A stretch of DNA of 64,000 nucleotides from Brassica napus (Eukaryota > Streptophyta > Magnoliopsida > Brassicales > Brassicaceae): the NCBI RefSeq assembly GCF_020379485.1, contig NW_026014745.1, positions 115,968 through 179,967 on the forward strand. The letters are read 5' to 3'. Shown piece after piece: positions 58,024 through 64,000 of this stretch. The notes under the pieces are model-generated. The model made no database searches, had not been told where the DNA came from, and was given only the letters and a program-made list of their open reading frames with translations. The position numbers were made by a program, and so were the translations under genes. The stretch's first letter is position 1. Every line of letters starts with the position of its first letter.

Positions 58024-61000
58024 ATGGAAAGTATTATGAAGATGAAGGTCGCGGTGACATTCAAAGGAAGCAACTACCTAGTCTGGTCTAGGATGGTGAA
58101 GACTGCTGTGGGAAGCAAGGGTTTGTGGAGGCATATCACGTCTGGTGAAGCTCCAAAGGCGATTACTCAAGAGGGTGACGCAGAGAGCTCCGAGGAGAGT
58201 GTTGTGGAGAAGTGGCAACAAGAAGACATGATGGTAATGTCAGTCCTTCATGCCTCCTTGGAGCCGGCTATCCTAGATGCTTACAGCTACTGTGAGACAG
58301 CCAAGGAGCTGTGGGACACGCTGAAGAAGGTATATGGAAACGTTTCTAACCTGAACCGAGTGTTTGAAGTCAAGAAGGCAATCAACGAGTTAACCCAAGA
58401 TGACATGGAGTTTACTAAGCACTTGGGGAGGTTCAGGACACTGTGGTCAGAGCTGGAGATGTTGAGACCAAGCACGGTTGATCCAGAGCTTCTAAATGAG
58501 AGGCGTGAGCAGGACAAGGTCTTTGGGTTGTTGCTCACATTGAACGCAAGCTACAATGGTCTCATTCAACACATGCTAAGGTCCGAGAAGCTACCTGACC
58601 TTGAGGATGTTTGTGCTCAGATACAGAGGGAGCAGGGCTCAATGGGTTTGTTTGGAGGCAAGGGAGACTTATCTCTTGCAAATGCTGTGCAATCTGACCG
58701 AGAAGAGCCTCCACAAGCTAACAAAGCTGGCTACAACAAGTATGAGAAGTTCAATGGGAACTGTGATCATTGCAAGAGGTATGGGCACAAGAAGATTCAG
58801 TGCTGGATACTCCATCCCCACTTGAAGCCGGCCAAGTTCATAAAGGAGAGAGAGGCAAGAGCTCATATGACTGAAGGATCAAGCGGAGCAGGGCCATCCA
58901 ACAAAGGAGCTGAGGTGGAGAACCGTGAAGGAAATGGAAAAGCTTTGGTGACCTATACTGGAACTAGCAACCCCCGAGGCAATGATCAAGACTTCATCAG
59001 GAGGTCCGAGATGGATGCACTCATCAAAATGCTCAAGGATAATGGTAACATTCATGGGCAGTCATTTGGTGCTTCTTTGATTGCTAGAACTATAGAAATG
59101 ACTCACGATGAGGCTGAGATTGCTAGGACTGATAGTAAGGCTGGAATTGAGCAGTACATTGATAGAAATGCTAGGATGAATGCATATAGATCAAACTGTA
59201 TCTGCCATCATGCTAGCAATGCATACAAACCATTGATTATAGATTCAGGTGCATCTCATCATATGATTAGTGACACCAACCTGATTAAAGATATAGAACC
59301 TACTAATGGATGTGTGATGATTGCAAATGGAGATAAGATACCTATTAAGGGAATAGGAAACTTAAAGCTATTTGATAAAAACACTAGAGCATTTTACATT
59401 CCTGAATTCACATCAAATCTACTTTCAGTTAAGAAATGTACTACTGATTTGAATTGCAATGTTATATTCAGTCCTAATGATGTGAAGTTTCAGGATATTG
59501 AGAGCAGCCAATTGATTGGAAAAGGAGTCACAAAGGGAGAGTTATACATGCTTGAGAAGCTTGATTCTGTTTCCAATCATAACTGCTCATTTACTTCTGC
59601 TTCTAGTTTGAATAAAAATGCATTGTGGCATGCTAGACTAGGTCATCCCCATGAGAGGGCTTTAAACTTGATGTTACCAGGTGTGGTTTTTGAAAATGAT
59701 AAGTGTGAAGCTTGCATCTTAGGCAAGCATTGTAAGAATGTGTTTCCAAGAACATCTACTGTTTATGAAAATTGCTTTGATTTGATTCATACTGATGTGT
59801 GGACTGCACCTAGTTTCTCTAGAGACAATCATAAGTACTTTGTCACATTCATTGATGAAAAATCTAAATACACCTGGTTAACACTTATTCCATCAAAAGA
59901 TAGGGTGATAGATGCATTCAAGAACTTTCAAGCTTATGTGACTAACCATTATCATGCTAAGATTAAAATTTTGAGATCAGATAATGGAGGAGAGTACACA
60001 AGCTATGCGTTCAAAAGTCATCTAGATCATCATGGAATACTTCATCAAACAAGCTGTCCCTACACACCACAACAGAATGGTGTAGCTGAGAGGAAGAACA
60101 GGCACTTGATGGAGGTGGCTCGGTCATTGATGTTCCAAGCCAATGTACCTAAGAGATTCTGGAGTGATGCTGTATCCACTGCTTGCTATCTAATCAACCG
60201 AATGCCGACAAGGGTGTTGAAGGATCAAGCACCATTTGAGGTACTGAACAAGCGCAAGCCATCTTTGGCATATATGAAAGTGTTTGGATGCTTGTGTTAT
60301 GTGTTGGTACCAGGAGAGTTGAGGAACAAGCTAGAAGCAAGAAGCCGAAAGGCAATGTTCATTGGCTACTCAACAACTCAAAAGGGATATAAGTGTTATG
60401 ATCCAGAAGCTAGAAGGGTACTTGTATCTAGAGATGTGAAGTTCATTGAAGAAAGAGGATACTATGAAGAGAAGAATCAAGAAGACTTGAGGGACCTCAC
60501 ATCAGATAAGGCTGGAGTCTTAAGGATTATTTTGGAAGGTCTTGGTATCAAGATGAATCAGGATCAGTCCACAAGAAATAGACAACCAGAAGAGAGCTCA
60601 AATGAACCAAGTAGAGCTGCTCAAACACCTCACCTTGATCATGAGGGGGGAAGTGAACCTGAAACTCAAGAAAATGGCCAAGAAGGAGTCGGCTTGAGTG
60701 AAGAAGGAGAAGAGTTCAACTCAGGTTCTCATCATCAAGGTGAGCAAGACCAAGGAGATGAAGCACAAGAACCACATATACAAGATGAGCCGGTTCAAGT
60801 GCAAGAACAACCAGTATTGAGGAGAAGCACAAGGCTTAGAAAGGATCCTTCCTCTTGGGTAAACACGCGAGTGTACTACAATGCCCAAGCTGTGGAGCAT
60901 CCTTCTCAAGCTGTGTGTTCCTTTGCTCAATACCCTGAAGAACATTGTGCATTCATGGTTAACTTGGATGAGAACTATATTCCAAGAAGCTATGAAGAAG

Positions 61001-62532
61001 CAATCATGGATAAAGAATGGAAGGAATCAGTTGGAGCTGAGGCAGGAGCCATGATCAAGAATGATACATGGTATGAGAGTGAGTTACCAAAAGGGAAGAA
61101 GGCTGTGAGTAGTAAATGGATATTCACAATCAAGTATAAGGCTGATGGAAAGGTTGAGAGGAAGAAGTCAAGGCTAGTAGCAAGAGGTTTCACTCAAACT
61201 TATGGAGAAGATTACATAGAAACCTTTGCACCAGTAGCTAAACTACATACAATACGGATTGTATTAAGCTTGGCTGTGAATCTTGGATGGGGGTTATGGC
61301 AAATGGATGTGAAGAATGCATTCTTACAAGGTGAACTTGAGGATGAAGTATATATGCATCCACCTCCAGGCCTAGAACACTTAGTGAAGAGAGGGAATGT
61401 GTTGAGATTGAAGAAAGCTATCTATGGGCTGAAGCAATCACCAAGAGCTTGGTACAACAAGCTGAGCACTACTCTGAATGGCCGAGGCTTCAAGAAGTCT
61501 GAACTAGACCACACTCTCTTCACACTCACAACTCCCTCAGGTATGATTGCACTTCTTGTGTATGTTGATGATATCATTATCACAGGAAGTGATAAGGAAG
61601 GTATCATAGCAACCAAGGAGTTCATTAAATCCATGTTTGAGATTAAAGATTTGGGAGAAATGAAATACTTTCTTGGAATTGAGATATGTAGATCCAAGGA
61701 AGGTTTATTCATGTCCCAAAGGAAGTATACACTTGATCTTTTGAAAGGTGCAGGTGCTTATGGAGGCAAGACTGCAAGGATGCCTATGGAGGATGGTTAC
61801 AAAGTCCCACGAGAGGGGGAGATTGAAGACAGCAAACCTTATCAGGATCCTAAACTCTATAGAAAACTAGTTGGCAAATTGATTTATCTTACCATAACTA
61901 GACCTGACATTTGTTTTGCTGTCAATCAGGTGAGTCAACATATGCAAGTTCCTAAGGAGCATCATTGGCGCATGGTGGAGAGGATCTTGATGTATCTCAA
62001 CGGCTCACCTGACCAAGGAATATGGATGGGTTGCAATGGAAGCACTGAAGTGGTTGGATACTGTGATGCAGATTGGGCTGGTGATAGAGCAGACAGGAGA
62101 TCAACCACAGGCTATTGCACATTCATTGGAGGCAACTTGGTGACATGGAAGAGTAAGAAGCAGAAGGTGGTCTCTTGCTCAAGTGCAGAAGCTGAGTATA
62201 GAGCTATGCTGAAGCTTACCAACGAGTTGGTGTGGATCAAAGGCATCTTGAAGCATTTGGAGATTGATCAAGCCACACCAATGACAATGCATTGTGATAA
62301 CCAAGCAGCCATTCACATTGCATCCAACTCGGTGTTTCATGAGAGGACCAAGCACATTGAAGTTGATTGCCACAAGGTGAGGCAAATGATCATCCTAGGA
62401 GTCATCTTGCCATGTTACACGAGGAGTGAAGATCAGTTAGCTGATGTGTTCACCAAGGCTGCAAGACAGAAGACAATGGAGTCCATTCACATCAGGTTGG
62501 GCCTCATTGATCTTGGGAAGAGAAGGAGCTGA
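58024..62532 (+). CDS. Element IX Gag-Pol polyprotein, intact
   Basis: 1502 codons from the first ATG to TGA. Gag occupies about the first 300 residues (NYLVWSRMVKTAVGSKGLW near the start). The CCHC knuckle is C247, C250, H255, C260 (CDHCKRYGHKKIQC). Protease active-site D407 is in DSGA. GAG-pre-integrase has H536 in HARLGHPH and C561 in CEACILGKHC. The integrase triad is D591, D653 and E689 (D-x61-D-x35-E). An acidic linker leads to reverse transcriptase with YVDD at 1180-1183, then RNase H with CDADWAGD at 1347-1354 and D1425 in DNQAAIH. All catalytic residues expected for Ty1/copia are present. The single frame implies Gag excess is set by another route such as splicing or proteolysis; the sequence does not show which. 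Confidence 0.95.
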   Translation: MESIMKMKVAVTFKGSNYLVWSRMVKTAVGSKGLWRHITSGEAPKAITQEGDAESSEESVVEKWQQEDMMVMSVLHASLEPAILDAYSYCETAKELWDTLKKVYGNVSNLNRVFEVKKAINELTQDDMEFTKHLGRFRTLWSELEMLRPSTVDPELLNERREQDKVFGLLLTLNASYNGLIQHMLRSEKLPDLEDVCAQIQREQGSMGLFGGKGDLSLANAVQSDREEPPQANKAGYNKYEKFNGNCDHCKRYGHKKIQCWILHPHLKPAKFIKEREARAHMTEGSSGAGPSNKGAEVENREGNGKALVTYTGTSNPRGNDQDFIRRSEMDALIKMLKDNGNIHGQSFGASLIARTIEMTHDEAEIARTDSKAGIEQYIDRNARMNAYRSNCICHHASNAYKPLIIDSGASHHMISDTNLIKDIEPTNGCVMIANGDKIPIKGIGNLKLFDKNTRAFYIPEFTSNLLSVKKCTTDLNCNVIFSPNDVKFQDIESSQLIGKGVTKGELYMLEKLDSVSNHNCSFTSASSLNKNALWHARLGHPHERALNLMLPGVVFENDKCEACILGKHCKNVFPRTSTVYENCFDLIHTDVWTAPSFSRDNHKYFVTFIDEKSKYTWLTLIPSKDRVIDAFKNFQAYVTNHYHAKIKILRSDNGGEYTSYAFKSHLDHHGILHQTSCPYTPQQNGVAERKNRHLMEVARSLMFQANVPKRFWSDAVSTACYLINRMPTRVLKDQAPFEVLNKRKPSLAYMKVFGCLCYVLVPGELRNKLEARSRKAMFIGYSTTQKGYKCYDPEARRVLVSRDVKFIEERGYYEEKNQEDLRDLTSDKAGVLRIILEGLGIKMNQDQSTRNRQPEESSNEPSRAAQTPHLDHEGGSEPETQENGQEGVGLSEEGEEFNSGSHHQGEQDQGDEAQEPHIQDEPVQVQEQPVLRRSTRLRKDPSSWVNTRVYYNAQAVEHPSQAVCSFAQYPEEHCAFMVNLDENYIPRSYEEAIMDKEWKESVGAEAGAMIKNDTWYESELPKGKKAVSSKWIFTIKYKADGKVERKKSRLVARGFTQTYGEDYIETFAPVAKLHTIRIVLSLAVNLGWGLWQMDVKNAFLQGELEDEVYMHPPPGLEHLVKRGNVLRLKKAIYGLKQSPRAWYNKLSTTLNGRGFKKSELDHTLFTLTTPSGMIALLVYVDDIIITGSDKEGIIATKEFIKSMFEIKDLGEMKYFLGIEICRSKEGLFMSQRKYTLDLLKGAGAYGGKTARMPMEDGYKVPREGEIEDSKPYQDPKLYRKLVGKLIYLTITRPDICFAVNQVSQHMQVPKEHHWRMVERILMYLNGSPDQGIWMGCNGSTEVVGYCDADWAGDRADRRSTTGYCTFIGGNLVTWKSKKQKVVSCSSAEAEYRAMLKLTNELVWIKGILKHLEIDQATPMTMHCDNQAAIHIASNSVFHERTKHIEVDCHKVRQMIILGVILPCYTRSEDQLADVFTKAARQKTMESIHIRLGLIDLGKRRS

Positions 62533-62564
62533 TCCTCTTGGCTGTGAGGTCTTTACTCTTTTTC

Positions 62565-62672
62565 CCTCATCAAGGTTTTGTCCCAATGGGTTTTCCTTGG
62601 TGAGGTTTTTAATGAGGAAGATCTCATAGCCATCCAAGCTTAGGCTTTTACAAAGCTAAGCTTGAGGGGGAG
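62565..62672 (+). promoter_or_regulatory. Element IX 3' UTR module: two hairpins and polypurine tract
   Basis: Hairpin 1 at 62565-62605 (41 nt), common stem. Hairpin 2 at 62636-62663: AAGCTTAG with CTAAGCTT, extended by CTTT with AAAG. GAGGGGGAG abuts the 3' LTR. Confidence 0.82.
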
Positions 62673-63266
62673 TGTTGAGATGAGTTGAGACATGTGAAGT
62701 AAAGACACAAAGGAGTTGAGATCATAAGGAGAGCAAAAGGGTTAAGAGGCTGAATAAGGTGAAGGGGATGGTACGGATGGAGAGGCCGTACCAGGCCGTA
62801 CAAGTGACCAGGCCGTACAAGGTGAAAGCGGTCAAGTAACTATCCAAGTAACTTTGATGTACTGAGGAGAAGTTACACTCGGCCAAGACCTTATCCGAAC
62901 GTTGAGAGGATAAGGAAGGCACGGCTTGACAGCTAGGACAGGCTGGCAAGGGCTGGAAAGGAAGAGCATCTGGTCTTGGATAAGAAAGATGCTTCAAACG
63001 TGTGGAGACACCCATTGGCCGGTTCAAATTAAAGCTTAGGCTCCCCTTTGACTCTACATGCTTATGTATTCGAAAACCCTAAGTGTATGGACCTATATAT
63101 ATGTAATCTCATCCCTTAATAAAGATTAGACAGTTCTAAACAATCTCTCTCTCTATACTCATTTCATTATGATTCTCCATTAGTCTCTAATCTGTCTCTT
63201 AATCTCTTATTCTCTTCTATAATCCTTTCTAAACTCAGATAATCATCTATATCCTTAAATCTCATA
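62673..63266 (+). repeat. 3' LTR of element IX
   Basis: 594 bp, no difference from the 5' LTR seen by eye; it ends CTCATA before target duplication AATGG. TATA-like stretch near 63094-63102. Confidence 0.93.
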
Positions 63267-63819
63267 AATGGTGGAGAGACTCCTCTTGTATTGAACGGTA
63301 CATCAGGCCTTGAGTTTGGATGGAATGCAACAAGAGTACTGAAGTGGTGGCTATTGTGATGCGGATTGGGCAGGAGATAGGGCAGACAGAAGATCAACTA
63401 CGGCTATTGTACATTCATTGGAGGAAACCTTGTGACATGGAAGAGCAAGAAGCAAAAAGTAGTATCTTGTTCAAGTGCTGAAGTGAGTATAGGCAATGCT
63501 GAAGCTGACAAATGAGTTGGTGTGGATAAAAGGGATCTTGAAACATTTGGAGATAGAGCAAGCTACACCAAATGACTATGCATTGTGACAACCAAGCAGC
63601 TATACACATTGCAACCAACTCAGTGTTCCATGAGAGAACCAAGCACATTGAAGTAGACTGCCACAAGGTGAGGCAGATGATTGTTTGGGAGTAGTCTTGC
63701 CATGCTATACAAGGAGTGAGGATCAGCTAGCGGATGTATTCACCAAGGCAGCAAGACAAAAGACAATGGAGTCCATACACATCAGGTTAGGACTCATTGA
63801 TCTCTCACCCATAGAATAG
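63267..63819 (+). pseudogene. Element VIII polyprotein, RNase H part with many indels
   Basis: Continues element VIII after IX. RNase H sequence is recognisable (CDADWAGD, DNQAAIH and [10 protein letters not shown] equivalents), but at least six single-base gains or losses relative to elements I and IX break every frame. Examples are near 63348 (GTGGTGG for GTGGTTGG), near 63400, near 63485, near 63570 (+1) and near 63690. The probable original stop is TAG at 63817-63819. Confidence 0.82.
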
Positions 63820-63849
63820 TCCCCTGATCATGAGGTCTTTACTCTTTTT

Positions 63850-63957
63850 CCTTATCAAGTTTTGTCCCCAAATGGGTTTTCTTGGTAAGGTTTTTTAATG
63901 AGGAGATCTCATGGTCCTTCCAAGCTTAACTTGTTCCACATGGTTAGCTTGAGGGAG
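63850..63957 (+). promoter_or_regulatory. Element VIII 3' UTR module: variant hairpins and polypurine tract
   Basis: Hairpin 1 at 63850-63890 is still 41 nt, with arms CCTTATCAAG and CTTGGTAAGG. Relative to other families one CG pair became TA and one GC pair is lost from both strands, with two extra bases in the inner loop. Hairpin 2 at 63922-63950 pairs AAGCTTAAC with GTTAGCTT with one bulge. The polypurine tract is short (GAGGGAG). Confidence 0.78.
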
Positions 63958-64000
63958 TGTTGAAATGAGGTGATGCAACTATGTGATATGGAGATAGAGG
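63958..64000 (+). repeat. 3' LTR of element VIII, first 43 bp
   Basis: Matches the start of the LTR at 52357 with two substitutions in 43 bp. Truncated by the window end. Confidence 0.88.

Larger units (their letters stand above)
57168..63266 (+). mobile_element. Element IX: complete and intact copia retrotransposon
   Basis: 6099 bp with 594-bp LTRs that look identical and target duplication AATGG (57163-57167 and 63267-63271). Primer site, uninterrupted 1502-codon polyprotein, both 3' hairpins and polypurine tract are present. It is the innermost and, by nesting and LTR identity, one of the youngest elements here. Best candidate for an autonomous copy. Confidence 0.96.
52357..64000 (+). mobile_element. 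Element VIII: copia inserted in element III leader, split by IX
   Basis: 5' LTR, primer site, Gag to RT (53178-57167), then element IX, then RNase H, 3' UTR and the first 43 bp of the 3' LTR at the window end. The protein is closest to element II. In the visible 43 bp the LTRs differ at two positions. The part after IX has many more small indels than the part before. Confidence 0.9.

Overview
The window is plant centromeric DNA with no host gene. It consists of two blocks of a 176-bp satellite followed by about 43 kb of Ty1/copia LTR retrotransposons nested in one another. The satellite monomer has one HindIII site (AAGCTT) and matches what I recall of CentBr, the Brassica centromere satellite, so the likely source is a Brassica A- or C-genome centromere (B. 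rapa, oleracea or napus). This is recognition from memory, not a search. CRB, a retrotransposon reported as nested in CentBr arrays, is the obvious comparator for the elements here.

Layout. 1-10077: about 57 nearly identical satellite monomers. 10078-15444: element I, a complete copia element inserted in the satellite with 5-bp target duplications (TSDs). 15445-20502: about 29 diverged monomers with a 9-monomer higher-order repeat. 20503-24207: element II, a 5'-truncated copia on the + strand. 24208 onward: element III, a minus-strand copia inserted in II and itself split by four later insertions: IV (25358-31233, minus), V (31415-35808, minus, non-coding), VI (38349-50404, plus, itself split by VII at 42129-48002) and VIII (52357 to beyond the window end, plus, itself split by IX at 57168-63266). 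Perfect 5-bp TSDs support I, IV, V, VI, VII and IX. The deepest chain is satellite > II > III > VIII > IX.

How the parts work together. Autonomous elements of this type encode one Gag-Pol polyprotein: Gag with a CCHC knuckle, DSGA protease, DDE integrase, YVDD reverse transcriptase and RNase H. It runs from an initiator-tRNA-Met primer site to a polypurine tract. Only IX (1502 codons) and I (1376 codons, with an aberrant Gag) have unbroken frames. IV, VI and VII each carry one frameshift in or just after Gag. II, III and VIII are broken further. V has no pol and would need enzymes from a relative.

Most interesting points. (1) Eight of the nine elements, including the non-coding V, carry a 41-nt hairpin between the pol stop and the polypurine tract, and its stem shows compensatory changes. 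(2) A second covarying hairpin abuts the polypurine tract. (3) Element III carries a 363-bp fold-back templated insertion. (4) Element I looks young but has lost its Gag zinc knuckle. (5) VII, nested in VI, has more diverged LTRs than its host. (6) The near-identical array shows a 5-monomer SNP cadence. All comparisons were done by eye; LTR difference counts may be off by one or two.
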